Below are positions 18,627 to 27,767 of a DNA stretch of 64,000 bases, one piece after another. Origin of the DNA: Azonexus sp. R2A61 (GTDB taxonomy: Bacteria > Pseudomonadota > Gammaproteobacteria > Burkholderiales > Rhodocyclaceae); NCBI RefSeq assembly GCF_021401135.1, contig NZ_JACBFO010000001.1:930001-994000 (forward strand), given 5' to 3'. The notes under the pieces were generated by a model that saw only the letters and a list, made by a program, of their open reading frames with translations, did not search any database and had not been told where the DNA came from. Each line of letters opens with the position of its first letter. The stretch's first letter is position 1. The position numbers and the translations under genes were made by a program.

Positions 18627-20522
18627 ATGAGCGATTTCGCCGGAATGGAAGATCTCCTGCAGGATTTTCTGCAGGAAGCACATGATCTATTGTCCGATGT
18701 GGACAACAAGTTGGTCGATCTGGAAAAGACACCGGATGATCGAGGCCTGCTGAACGATATCTTCCGCGGTTTTCATACCGTCAAGGGAGGGGCGGGGTTT
18801 CTCAATGCGACCGAGTTGGTGACGCTCTGTCACCTGACCGAAAATCTGTTCGATCGCCTGCGCAACGGCGAAATGGAACTGACCCCCGAATTGATGGACG
18901 TCATCATGGCGGCGACCAAGGGGGTGCGCGACATGTTTGGCGAGCTGGGCCAGATGGTCCAGCCGCAGGCAGCCGATCCGCATGTGATTGGTGCGCTCCA
19001 GGGGGCTTTGCGCGGCGAATTGCCAGGTGCCGTTGCCGGTGTGGCAAATGAATCGCCTGCAGCGGCTCCTGCTGCAGCGAATGCGGTGCCTGGCGAGCCC
19101 GATTGGGCGGCCATGCATGCCGCCGTTTCCGGGCAGGCTGCCGAGGGTGAGTTGATGCCAAAGGCGGCACCTGTTGCCAAGGCTGAAAGTGCAGCGCATG
19201 CGGTGGTCGCGCCGGTGCCAGCCAAGGAGGCTCCGTCGCCCTTCGGACGGCGGGCAACCGACCGGCCGGCCGGTCAGCCGACGGCAACGCGTCGGGCCGA
19301 TGAAAGGGCCAGGGAAAACACCATCCGCGTGGATACCTCCCGCCTTGACCAGGTGCTCAACCTTTCCGGCGAAATCGGGCTGACCAAGAATCGTCTGACC
19401 AGCTTGCGTGCCGATATCCTGGCCGGCAAGAACGATGCGGAAACCCTGCATGCGCTTGACCAGGCGGTCAGTCAGCTGGATTTGCTGGTGTCGGATCTGC
19501 AGAACTCGGTGATGAAAACGCGGATGCAGCCGATTGGCCGGCTGTTCCAGAAGTATCCCCGGATTGCCCGGGATCTGGCGCGTCAGCTTGGCAAGGATGT
19601 CGAGTTGGTGCTCGCCGGTGAGGAAACCGAAGTCGATAAGACGATGATCGAGGATCTGGCGGATCCGTTGATCCACCTGATCCGCAATGCCGTCGACCAC
19701 GGGGTGGAAATGCCCGAGGAGCGGGCTGCCTCGGGCAAGTCGGCGAAGAGTCTGGTGCGCCTCGAGGCTCGCCAGGAAGGTGATCACATCGTGCTGATCA
19801 TCGCCGACGACGGGCGCGGCATGAGTGCCGAGCGGATTCGCGCGAAAGCCGTGGACAAGGGATTGATCAGTGAAGAAGAGGCAAACACGCTCGATGAGCG
19901 GCAGAGCCTCAACCTGATCTTCCTGCCGGGCTTTTCGACCAAGACGCAGATTTCCGACGTATCCGGTCGTGGTGTCGGGATGGACGTGGTCAAGACCAAC
20001 ATCCAGAAACTCAACGGTTCGGTAGAGATTCGCTCCGAGCCGGGCAAGGGGTCGGTTTTCATCATTTCGCTGCCGTTGACCCTGGCCATCCTGCCAGTCC
20101 TGCTGGTGCTGCTTGGCGATCAGCCCTTTGCATTGCCGTTGTCGCTGGTGCGGGAGATCCTGCCGATCGATCAGCAACGCATCCAGGAAGTGGGCGGCAA
20201 GGAAACGCTGGTGGTGCGTGGCGAGGTCCTGCCGGTGGTCTCGCTGGCACGCTTGCTCGGCTGGCCGCTGGAGCGTCCGCCCGAGTACGGTGTCTTCATG
20301 CAGACTGCCGAGCGCAGTTTCATTCTTGGGGTTGATAGTTTTGCCGGGCGCGACGATGCGGTGATCAAATCCCTTGAGGATTTCCGCCCGAAGGGGGTTG
20401 CCGGGGTAACCACGCTGTCGAACGGTCAGATCGTGCTGATTCTGGACATGAAGGAACTGCTGGCCGACCTCGGTCAGCATGCCGAGGCTGGAAACGCCTT
20501 GCGCGCGCTCGATTTCGTCTGA
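18627..20522 (+). CDS. cheA: Chemotaxis histidine kinase CheA (second copy)
   Basis: A 631-residue CheA. P1 has H50 (GFHTVKGGAGFL), dimerisation helices begin near 232 (IRVDTSRLDQVLNLSGEIG), the ATPase shows LIRNAVDHG, ADDGRGM and GRGVGMDVV, and P5 follows. Unlike the first CheA, the stretch between P1 and P3 (about 130-228) is Ala/Pro-rich low complexity with no recognisable P2 domain, so CheY docking may be different or weak. Order cheY-cheZ-cheA matches F6-type clusters. The gene ends at a strong intrinsic terminator, closing the che region. Confidence 0.97.
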   Translation: MSDFAGMEDLLQDFLQEAHDLLSDVDNKLVDLEKTPDDRGLLNDIFRGFHTVKGGAGFLNATELVTLCHLTENLFDRLRNGEMELTPELMDVIMAATKGVRDMFGELGQMVQPQAADPHVIGALQGALRGELPGAVAGVANESPAAAPAAANAVPGEPDWAAMHAAVSGQAAEGELMPKAAPVAKAESAAHAVVAPVPAKEAPSPFGRRATDRPAGQPTATRRADERARENTIRVDTSRLDQVLNLSGEIGLTKNRLTSLRADILAGKNDAETLHALDQAVSQLDLLVSDLQNSVMKTRMQPIGRLFQKYPRIARDLARQLGKDVELVLAGEETEVDKTMIEDLADPLIHLIRNAVDHGVEMPEERAASGKSAKSLVRLEARQEGDHIVLIIADDGRGMSAERIRAKAVDKGLISEEEANTLDERQSLNLIFLPGFSTKTQISDVSGRGVGMDVVKTNIQKLNGSVEIRSEPGKGSVFIISLPLTLAILPVLLVLLGDQPFALPLSLVREILPIDQQRIQEVGGKETLVVRGEVLPVVSLARLLGWPLERPPEYGVFMQTAERSFILGVDSFAGRDDAVIKSLEDFRPKGVAGVTTLSNGQIVLILDMKELLADLGQHAEAGNALRALDFV

Positions 20523-20555
20523 CGCCAGAATATTTCCTTGCCGGTCAACGGCTTA

Positions 20556-20590
20556 AGAGGGGGCTTTGCCCCCTCTTTGCTTTTATGCGG
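20556..20590 (+). terminator. Intrinsic terminator after the second cheA
   Basis: AGAGGGGGC (20556-20564) pairs with GCCCCCTCT (20568-20576) around a TTT loop, followed by a T-rich tail TTTGCTTTT. A nine-pair GC-rich stem with a U-rich tail is a classic Rho-independent terminator and separates the chemotaxis genes from the flhB operon. Confidence 0.9.
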
Positions 20591-20703
20591 TTTACCTGTG
20601 TGTCATCGTCTTATGCGGTCTACCTAGAAACGATGTAAAAAAAGCACGCTACCTATTTAATTTTCTTGGTTTTTTTCTATAATAGCCACAACCAACACCG
20701 ACA
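20583..20703 (+). promoter_or_regulatory. flhB operon promoter region with 15-bp direct repeats
   Basis: Two near-identical 15-mers, TTATGCGGTTTACCT (20583-20597) and TTATGCGGTCTACCT (20611-20625), stand 28 bases apart; a third TACCT is at 20650. The second repeat is flanked by a CATCGT/ACGATG inverted pair (20604-20609 and 20630-20635). A perfect TATAAT lies at 20678-20683, only 20 bases before the flhB ATG, with no strong -35. The repeats look like regulator-binding sites upstream of this promoter. No sigma-28 or sigma-54 element was found here. Confidence 0.55.
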
Positions 20704-21843
20704 ATGGCCATGGCGGAAGAAAGCGACCTCGAGAAAACAGAAGAGCCTACAGGCAGGCGAATCGAGCAAGCCCGCGAAAAGGGTCAGGTCCCCCATTCCC
20801 GTGAATTGGGGACTTTTCTCATTCTGGTGGTGGCGGCGATGACGCTCTGGTTGATGGGTGGCTGGTTCATGGCCCGTACGCTGGATTTGACGCGCCGGGC
20901 CTTTACCGTCGAGCCGCGCTATTTTCTTGAGCCCGGCATGATGCTGCCGCGTCTGGCGGAAATTTCCGGCGATGCATTGCTGCTGTTCTCGCCTTTGCTG
21001 GGGCTGCTCATCTTGGCGGCCTTGATGCCCCCGTTCTTCCTCAATGCCTGGGTGTTCGCGCCCAATGCGCTGGTTCCCGATCTGAAGCGCCTCAATCCGA
21101 TGACCGGTCTGGGGCGGATGGTTTCCTGGTCGAGTCTGATGGAGCTTGGCAAGGCGGTGCTCAAAGCCACCCTGGTCGGTGGCGTTGCCGTCTTGCTGAT
21201 CTGGAAGGAGCGGGATGAGATTTTCGGCTTGCTGGCCGAGCCGCTGGAGAGCGGTTTGGCGCACGCCGGCGAAATGATCGTCTTTTCCTTCCTGATGCTG
21301 GTATTGACTCTGCTGTTGGTCGTTGCCGCCGACGTGCCTTTCCAGATTTGGCAGTACTACGACAAGCTGAAGATGACCAAGGAAGAGGTCAAGCAGGAAA
21401 TGAAGGAAATGATGGGCGACCCGCACGTCAAGGGGCGGATTCGCAGCCTGCAGATGCAGGCTGCCCGGCGCCGGATGATGCAGGCAGTGCCGCAGGCGGA
21501 TGTAATCGTCACCAATCCGACGCACTATTCCGTTGCCCTGATTTACAAGGCGGGCATGGTTGCGCCGAAAGTCGTGGCCAAGGGCGTCGGCGAAGTGGCG
21601 ATGAAAATTCGGGAAATTGCTGCCGAGCATGCAGTGCCGACGCTCGAAGCACCGCCGCTGGCTCGGGCTTTGTACAAACACGCAGACCTGGATGCCGAGA
21701 TTCCGGGCGGGCTGTATAACGCCGTTGCCGAGGTGCTGGCGTATATCTATCAGTTGGCACGCTGGCGCGAAACCGGCGGTAACTATCCGATGCCGCCGCG
21801 TAGCTTGCCGGTGCCGCCCGAACTTGTGCCGGAGCCTGCCTGA
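20704..21843 (+). CDS. flhB: FlhB, export-gate protein and substrate-specificity switch
   Basis: A 379-residue inner-membrane component of the flagellar type III export apparatus. It has the N-terminal EKTEEPT...REKGQVPHSREL signature, four hydrophobic segments between about 37 and 205, and the cytoplasmic domain with the autocleavage motif NPTH at 271-274 followed by YSVALIY. Autocleavage there allows the switch from rod/hook to filament export under FliK control. No Shine-Dalgarno sequence precedes either ATG 20704 or the second ATG at 20710, so the leader seems short and start choice is uncertain. The stop overlaps flhA (TGATG). Confidence 0.97.
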   Translation: MAMAEESDLEKTEEPTGRRIEQAREKGQVPHSRELGTFLILVVAAMTLWLMGGWFMARTLDLTRRAFTVEPRYFLEPGMMLPRLAEISGDALLLFSPLLGLLILAALMPPFFLNAWVFAPNALVPDLKRLNPMTGLGRMVSWSSLMELGKAVLKATLVGGVAVLLIWKERDEIFGLLAEPLESGLAHAGEMIVFSFLMLVLTLLLVVAADVPFQIWQYYDKLKMTKEEVKQEMKEMMGDPHVKGRIRSLQMQAARRRMMQAVPQADVIVTNPTHYSVALIYKAGMVAPKVVAKGVGEVAMKIREIAAEHAVPTLEAPPLARALYKHADLDAEIPGGLYNAVAEVLAYIYQLARWRETGGNYPMPPRSLPVPPELVPEPA

Positions 21844-23927
21844 TGGCGACCCGGGCCCTTCGCCTGCAAGCCTTGTTCGGCCGCCTGGCGCCCTCGCAAC
21901 TGGCAGCGCCGGTGCTGATCATGCTCATCCTCTCGATGATGGTCCTGCCGCTGCCGGCCTTCGTGCTCGATGTGCTGTTCACGTTCAACATCGCGATTTC
22001 CGTTCTGGTTCTGCTGGTTGCGGTCAACACCCAAAAAACACTGGATTTCTCGGTTTTCCCGACGGTCCTGCTGGTGACCACGCTGCTCCGTCTGTCGCTC
22101 AACGTGGCGTCGACGCGAGTCGTGATGATCGACGGTCATACCGGACCGGATGCGGCCGGCAAGGTGATCGAGGCTTTCGGCCATTTCCTGGTCGGCGGCA
22201 ATTTTGCGGTCGGCATCATCGTCTTCATGATTCTGGTGGTCATCAACTTCGTCGTGATCACCAAGGGTGCCGGACGAGTGGCCGAGGTTTCCGCACGTTT
22301 CACCCTCGATGCGATGCCGGGCAAGCAGATGGCTATCGATGCCGACCTGAATGCAGGGTTGATCGGCGAAGAAGAGGCGCGCAAACGGCGTACCGACATC
22401 GCACGCGAATCCGAGTTTTACGGGTCGATGGACGGTGCTTCGAAATTTGTTCGAGGCGATGCGGTGGCCGGCATCGTGATCATGCTGCTGAACGTCGTCG
22501 GCGGCCTGATCATCGGCATGGCGCAGCATGACATGCCGCTGGCTCAGGCCGCCAAGGTCTATACCCTGCTGACCATCGGCGATGGCCTGGTAGCACAGAT
22601 TCCCGGGCTGATCATTTCAATTGCCGCCGGTCTGGTGGTTACGCGCGTTTCCGACGAGCGCAATATCGGCCAGCAGTTCATGGTCCAGATTTTCAACAAC
22701 CCGCGGGCGATTGCGATTACCGCGGCGATCATCGGCATCCTTGGCATGATTCCGGGGATGCCGAATCTGGTTTTCCTGCTGCTCGCGGGTTCCCTATCCT
22801 GGTTTGCCTGGAGGATGTCCAAGCGGCAGCGGCAGATCGTCGATACCCCGGTCAAGGTTGCGCCGCCGCCGGTTCAGGAAGCGGTCGAGGCGAGTTGGAA
22901 CGATGTTGCGCCGCTCGATGTACTGGGGCTGGAGGTAGGCTATCGCCTGATTCCGCTGGTCGACAAGTCCCAGGATGGCGAATTGCTGCGCCGTATTCGC
23001 GGGATACGGAAAAAATTTGCCCAGGAGGTCGGATTCCTGGTTTCCCCGGTGCATATCCGCGACAACCTCGAACTGAAACCCAATGCTTATCGGATTCTGC
23101 TCAAGGGGGTCGAGGTCGGTGCCGGGGATGCCTTTGCCGGGCAGTATCTGGCGATCAACCCAGGGCGGGTGGCCGGTACGCTGAGTGGAACGGCGACCAC
23201 TGATCCGGCGTTCGGATTGCCGGCGATCTGGATCGATGCCTCGCTGCGTGACCAGGCACAGGCCTATGGTTATACGGTGGTCGACTCCTCCACTGTTATT
23301 GCGACACACCTGAATCACCTGATCCTGACGCATGCCGGCGAATTGCTGGGACGTCAGGAGGTTCAGCAACTGCTGGATCATTTGGCCAAGGAAATGCCGA
23401 AGCTGGTCGAGGATCTGGTCCCCAAGGTACTGCCGCTGGGTATCCTGCAAAAAGTGTTGCAAGGCCTGTTGGACGAAGGGGTGCATATCCGCGACATGCG
23501 CACCATCATCGAATGCGTCGCCGATCACGCGACCCGGACGCAAAATGCCGACGAATTGGTAACCCAGGTGCGGGTCGCGCTCGGTCGGGCCATCGTTCAG
23601 CAGTTGTTCCCGGGTAATGGGGAGATGCAGGTTGCATCGCTTGATCCCACACTGGAGCGCCTGTTGGCCCAGGCGTTGGCTGGCGGAAGCGAGAATACGA
23701 GCTTCGAGCCCGGCCTCGCCGATACCCTGGTGCGCGAGACTGCCGCCGCAGCTCAGCGCCAGGAATCGCTGGGGTTGCCGGCGGTGCTGCTGGTTCCGGC
23801 GAATCTCCGCCTGTTGTTGTCCCGTTTCCTGCGCCGAACTGTTCCTCAGTTGAAGGTGTTGTCACATAACGAAGTGCCCGAAAGTCGAATCATCAAGGTG
23901 ACCTCGATCATCGGAGGTAGAACATGA
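21843..23927 (+). CDS. flhA: FlhA, export-gate protein
   Basis: A 694-residue core membrane protein of the flagellar export gate. The N-terminal half holds about eight membrane segments with the conserved FHIPEP-family stretch RLSLNVASTRVVMIDGH...GKVIEAFGHFLVGGNFAVG and the cytoplasmic loop with GKQMAIDADLNAGLI; the C-terminal cytoplasmic domain receives chaperone-substrate complexes. The ATG overlaps the flhB stop and its own stop overlaps the flhF start (ATGA), indicating coupled translation of flhB-flhA-flhF. Confidence 0.98.
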   Translation: MATRALRLQALFGRLAPSQLAAPVLIMLILSMMVLPLPAFVLDVLFTFNIAISVLVLLVAVNTQKTLDFSVFPTVLLVTTLLRLSLNVASTRVVMIDGHTGPDAAGKVIEAFGHFLVGGNFAVGIIVFMILVVINFVVITKGAGRVAEVSARFTLDAMPGKQMAIDADLNAGLIGEEEARKRRTDIARESEFYGSMDGASKFVRGDAVAGIVIMLLNVVGGLIIGMAQHDMPLAQAAKVYTLLTIGDGLVAQIPGLIISIAAGLVVTRVSDERNIGQQFMVQIFNNPRAIAITAAIIGILGMIPGMPNLVFLLLAGSLSWFAWRMSKRQRQIVDTPVKVAPPPVQEAVEASWNDVAPLDVLGLEVGYRLIPLVDKSQDGELLRRIRGIRKKFAQEVGFLVSPVHIRDNLELKPNAYRILLKGVEVGAGDAFAGQYLAINPGRVAGTLSGTATTDPAFGLPAIWIDASLRDQAQAYGYTVVDSSTVIATHLNHLILTHAGELLGRQEVQQLLDHLAKEMPKLVEDLVPKVLPLGILQKVLQGLLDEGVHIRDMRTIIECVADHATRTQNADELVTQVRVALGRAIVQQLFPGNGEMQVASLDPTLERLLAQALAGGSENTSFEPGLADTLVRETAAAAQRQESLGLPAVLLVPANLRLLLSRFLRRTVPQLKVLSHNEVPESRIIKVTSIIGGRT

Positions 23928-25402
23928 ACGTCAGAAAATTCATTGCCGCCAGCGCCCGAGATGCCTTGAAAAAAGTCAAGGAGACGCTTGGTAACGACGC
24001 CATCATCCTGTCCAACCGGGGCGTACCGGGAGGGGTGGAAATCATGGCCGTCGCCGCTCGCGACATGGCGATGATCGTACCGACGCCAGCTGTGGATGTG
24101 TCTCCTCAAGTGGTTGCGCCGCGACCGGCGGCCGCGGCACCGGATGACGATGATTACCGGGTGCTGCTCAGTTCCGCCCGGGCCAGAGTCAGCGGGGCTG
24201 GAACGCCGGTTCAGCGCGTGCCGGAGTACACCAAACCGGTATTCCCGAAAGTCGGGGGGGGCTCTCCGGCCGGCTCCGCTGTTTCCCCGCAACGTTCCAG
24301 CGGTGCGACGGTGAATGCCGGGATTCCACGAACCGGCGCGTTGCGCAATCCCGAAATGCAACGCCCGCAACCGTCGACCGCAGCGCCGGCTGGAAACCCC
24401 CAGGCTGCGGCTCGCAGTCAGGCGACCGCACCGAAGCGCTCGGAAGCCGAAGTCGTGCCGCAAGCGGTGATGGATGAAATCCGCTCCTTGCGCCGTATTG
24501 TCGAGCAGCATCTGGCAGGCTTTGCCTGGGGCGAAGCTGCGCGCAGCGAGCCGGCCAAGACCGAAGTGCTGCGTCAGATGCTGGATTCCGGATTTTCCCC
24601 TCAGCTGACCCGCGATCTGCTGGCCGATCTTCCGTCCGAAATGGATGCCTCGCAGGGACTGGCCTGGGTCAAGGGGGCGGCGGATCGTTGTCTGCTGACG
24701 GTGGGTTCGGAAGAGGATATCGTCGATCGCGGTGGGGTTTATGCACTGGTCGGGCCGACCGGCGTTGGCAAGACCACGACTACCGCCAAGTTGGCCGCCC
24801 GTTGCGTGTTGCGCCACGGGCCCAGCAAGGTCGCGCTGGTCACCACCGATGGTTATCGTATCGGTGCGCACGAGCAGTTGCGCATCTATGGTCGGATCCT
24901 CGGCGTTGCCGTTTATCTGGTCAAGGATGCGCTGGAACTCAGGCAAACGCTGGCCGAGTTGCAGCACAAGCACATGGTGTTGGTCGACACGATGGGGATG
25001 AGTCAGAAGGACAAGCTTGTGCCGGAGTTGAACGATATGCTGGCTGGCTGTGACATCCGACGCCTGTTGCTGCTCTCGTCGACCTCGCGGGGCGATACGC
25101 TGGATGACGTGGTTCGCGCTTATGCAGGCGACAACCTTTCCGGTTGCATCCTGACCAAGATCGATGAAGCGGCCAGCCTGGCAACGGCGCTCGACGTCAT
25201 CATGCGGCATGGCCTGCGATTGCATTACGTGTCGAACGGCCAGCGGGTGCCGGAAGACTTGCATCTGCCGAATCGCGGCTACCTGCTGCATCGCGCCTTC
25301 AAGGATGTGCCGGAAAGCTCGCCGCACAAATACGATGGCGTCGAGCCGGCACTGATGATGGCCAATGCCGGCATGCATGGGTTGGGGGGGCGTCGTGGCT
25401 GA
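23924..25402 (+). CDS. flhF: FlhF, SRP-type GTPase for flagellar placement
   Basis: A 492-residue protein that recruits early flagellar components to the cell pole. The N-terminal basic domain (MNVRKFIAASARDALKKVKETLG) is followed by a long Pro/Ala-rich linker (about 55-175), an N-domain and the SRP GTPase domain with the P-loop GPTGVGKT (277-284), the VDTMG box and TKIDEA. It overlaps flhA by four bases and the flhG start by eight, in the flhF-flhG order typical of polar flagellates. Confidence 0.97.
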   Translation: MNVRKFIAASARDALKKVKETLGNDAIILSNRGVPGGVEIMAVAARDMAMIVPTPAVDVSPQVVAPRPAAAAPDDDDYRVLLSSARARVSGAGTPVQRVPEYTKPVFPKVGGGSPAGSAVSPQRSSGATVNAGIPRTGALRNPEMQRPQPSTAAPAGNPQAAARSQATAPKRSEAEVVPQAVMDEIRSLRRIVEQHLAGFAWGEAARSEPAKTEVLRQMLDSGFSPQLTRDLLADLPSEMDASQGLAWVKGAADRCLLTVGSEEDIVDRGGVYALVGPTGVGKTTTTAKLAARCVLRHGPSKVALVTTDGYRIGAHEQLRIYGRILGVAVYLVKDALELRQTLAELQHKHMVLVDTMGMSQKDKLVPELNDMLAGCDIRRLLLLSSTSRGDTLDDVVRAYAGDNLSGCILTKIDEAASLATALDVIMRHGLRLHYVSNGQRVPEDLHLPNRGYLLHRAFKDVPESSPHKYDGVEPALMMANAGMHGLGGRRG

Positions 25403-26282
25403 TTTCCGGGTTGACCAGGCGGCCGGCCTGCGTCGCCTGCTGGGAGGTGGTGGCTTGCAGGTGGTGACCTTCGTTGCCGGCTGCGAAGGCGTGGGCCGTA
25501 GCGTATCCGTCGCCAATCTGGGCGTCGCATTGGCACGCCTGGGGCGTGAAGTCCTGATCATCGACGAACATGTGCCGGGTGACGACATTGCTTCGGCTTT
25601 CGGCTTGCTGACACCAGGGGATCTGCTGAACGTCGTGCAGCGGGAAAGGACGCTGGCCGATGTGCTGCTTCGGCCGATGCATGGCCTGTCGATCATGCCG
25701 GCGGCAAAGGCGGCGAGGAAACTGGGGCGCCTGTCGCTGGGGCAGCAACAGACCTTGCTCGATGCGATGAGCGGTCTGCCGCGGCCCTTCGATGTGATCC
25801 TGGTCGATGCCAGCATGACCCATCCCGGCGGGTTTTCACCTTTCGGTCTGGTGTCACAGGAGACAGTGGTCGTGTTGTCAGGTAACAGCGCATCAATTAC
25901 CGAGGCCTACGCGCTGATCAAAAAGGTCAGCCACGCCTTTTCGCGTCGCCATTTCCGGATTCTGGTCAACAAGGTCAGAACCCAGGTGGACGCCCGATCG
26001 ATATTCGAGAACATTGCGCAGGTGGCGACGCAACGCGGTGTGGCGACACTGGATTACGCGGGGGCGATCCCTTTTGACGAGGCTCTCCGGGTCTCCAGCC
26101 AGCTTTGCCGCCCTGTCTTGATGCAGGCTCCAGATTCGGCGTCGGCCATCGCCTTCCGCGATCTTGCTGCCGACATGCAGTATTGGCAGCAGTCTCATGG
26201 GGATCGTGGAGGCGTCGAACAATTCCTGCAGCAACTGCTACACTTGAGCCAACGCATAACACCCAATCTGATCAGGGCTTGA
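25395..26282 (+). CDS. flhG: FlhG (FleN/MinD-like) flagellar number regulator with degenerate P-loop
   Basis: A 295-residue MinD/ParA-family protein. It begins MADFRVDQAAGLRRL, containing the DQAxxLR motif that in other FlhG proteins stimulates FlhF GTPase. The P-loop reads AGCEGVGRS (28-36) instead of KGGxGKT/S: both the signature and the catalytic lysine positions are changed (C/E and R). The Walker B Asp (VILVDAS) is kept. GTG 25395 is chosen for its GGGGGGG ribosome site at 25384-25390 and the family-typical N-terminus; an earlier start at 25365 is possible. The stop overlaps fliA (TGATG). Confidence 0.92.
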   Translation: MADFRVDQAAGLRRLLGGGGLQVVTFVAGCEGVGRSVSVANLGVALARLGREVLIIDEHVPGDDIASAFGLLTPGDLLNVVQRERTLADVLLRPMHGLSIMPAAKAARKLGRLSLGQQQTLLDAMSGLPRPFDVILVDASMTHPGGFSPFGLVSQETVVVLSGNSASITEAYALIKKVSHAFSRRHFRILVNKVRTQVDARSIFENIAQVATQRGVATLDYAGAIPFDEALRVSSQLCRPVLMQAPDSASAIAFRDLAADMQYWQQSHGDRGGVEQFLQQLLHLSQRITPNLIRA

Positions 26283-27034
26283 TGTATACCGCTGCAGGGC
26301 AGCCGAACCGGGAGGAGTTGGTCCAGCGCTACGTGCCGCTGGTGAAGCGCATCGCCTATCACCTGATGGCGAGGCTGCCTGCCAATGTCCAATTCGAGGA
26401 TCTTGTCCAGAACGGCATGTTGGGTTTGCTGGATGCGATAGATCGTTTCGAGGAGGGTTTTGGTGCCCAGTTCGAAACCTATGCGACACAACGGGTACGG
26501 GGAGCCATGCTGGATGGCCTGCGCGAGAACGATTGGCTGCCTCGCAGCATGCGGCGGGAACTGCGGCGCATCGAACAGGCGATCAATCAACTTGAGCATG
26601 CCCACGGCCGGGCTCCGTCGGAGCAGGAACTTGCCGACACCCTCGGTATGTCTCTCGGGGATTACCAGAAAATTCTGCAGGAAGCGCGCGGTCACCAACT
26701 GGTGTACTACGAGGATTTCAATGGTGAAGGGGATGAGGATTTTCTTGAGCGCCATTTCACCGATACGACGGCCGATCCGGCGGGCATTCTCGAAGACAAG
26801 GATATTCGTCAGCATCTAGTCGACGCCATCGGACGTCTGCCGGAGCGCGAAAAACTGATGATGGCCCTGTATTACGAACAGGATCTGAATCTCCGGGAGA
26901 TCGGTGAGGTGATGGGCGTGACCGAGTCGCGCGTTTGTCAGCTGCACTCACAGGCAATCGTCCGGTTGCGCAGCCAGATTCTGGGTGACGTGAAGTCCGT
27001 CAGCAAGCGCCGCAAGGAGACCGTCCGTGGATAA
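26282..27034 (+). CDS. fliA: FliA, flagellar sigma factor (sigma-28)
   Basis: A 250-residue sigma factor of the FliA/WhiG group. Region 2 includes YVPLVKRIAYHLMARLP and FEDLVQNGMLGLLDAIDRF...GAQFETYATQRVRGAMLDGLR; region 4 has LPEREKLMMALYYEQDLNLREIGEVMGVTESRVCQLHSQA. It directs transcription of late flagellar genes; three matching promoters are seen in this window, upstream of fliC, flgM and flgK. The start is taken at ATG 26282, overlapping the flhG stop, which gives the usual family length; FlgM encoded at 29053 is the expected antagonist. Confidence 0.96.
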   Translation: MYTAAGQPNREELVQRYVPLVKRIAYHLMARLPANVQFEDLVQNGMLGLLDAIDRFEEGFGAQFETYATQRVRGAMLDGLRENDWLPRSMRRELRRIEQAINQLEHAHGRAPSEQELADTLGMSLGDYQKILQEARGHQLVYYEDFNGEGDEDFLERHFTDTTADPAGILEDKDIRQHLVDAIGRLPEREKLMMALYYEQDLNLREIGEVMGVTESRVCQLHSQAIVRLRSQILGDVKSVSKRRKETVRG

Positions 27035-27767
27035 GATCAGCATTGCCGGTCTGGCCATCGGGCTCATTGCTATCCTCGGTGGTCAGATGCTGGAGGGCGG
27101 TCATATCAGCTCCCTGGCGCAACCGACAGCGTTCCTGATCGTGGTCGGGGGGACGCTGGGCGCCGTCTTGCTACAGAGCCCCTTACATCTCTTCAAGCGT
27201 GGCATCGCGATGGCCAAGTGGGTCTGGAAGCCCCCGGTCATCGATCAGAAACGGAGTATTGACCAGATTCTCAACTGGAGTCAGTTGTCGCGCCGCGAAG
27301 GGCTGCTGGCGCTCGAGAACTTCATTCCGGGTCTGAAGGATGAATTCACCCGCAAGGGCTTGCAACTGCTGGTCGACGGTGCCGATCCCGAGCGAATCCG
27401 GGAACTGCTGGAAGTCGATATCGATACCTTCGAGGAAGAGGCGAAGCAGTCAGCTCGTGTCTGGGAGGCTGCCGGAGGGTATTCGCCGACGATCGGTATC
27501 CTGGGGGCGGTGATGGGCCTGATCCATGTCATGGAAAATCTGTCGGATCCAACCAAGCTGGGTGCCGGGATCGCCGTTGCTTTCGTGGCGACGATCTATG
27601 GCGTCGGACTGGCCAATCTCGTCTACCTGCCGATTGCCGGAAAGCTCAAATACTATATTTCTCGAATGGTGTCGGCGCGCGAGATGTTGATCGATGGCCT
27701 GGTCGGGATTGCCGTCGGAGATAATCCGAGGATCATCGAAAGTCGCCTGAAGGGGTATCTGCGCTAA
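27027..27767 (+). CDS. motC: MotC, stator ion-channel protein (MotA/PomA family)
   Basis: A 246-residue protein with four hydrophobic segments (roughly 4-24, 33-52, 148-168, 180-203) and the family's conserved cytoplasmic loop and WEAAGGYSPTIGILGAVMGLI. Together with the next gene it forms the stator that converts ion flow into torque on FliG. The short cytoplasmic loop and GGG-type N-terminal helix resemble the MotC/PomA subgroup rather than enterobacterial MotA. GTG start, overlapping the fliA stop by eight bases. Confidence 0.94.
   Translation: MDKISIAGLAIGLIAILGGQMLEGGHISSLAQPTAFLIVVGGTLGAVLLQSPLHLFKRGIAMAKWVWKPPVIDQKRSIDQILNWSQLSRREGLLALENFIPGLKDEFTRKGLQLLVDGADPERIRELLEVDIDTFEEEAKQSARVWEAAGGYSPTIGILGAVMGLIHVMENLSDPTKLGAGIAVAFVATIYGVGLANLVYLPIAGKLKYYISRMVSAREMLIDGLVGIAVGDNPRIIESRLKGYLR

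Noticed and set aside
18687-20480. A 597-codon minus-strand open frame opposite the second cheA
   Set aside because: Composition is that of a shadow frame and it has no ribosome site or recognisable motif.
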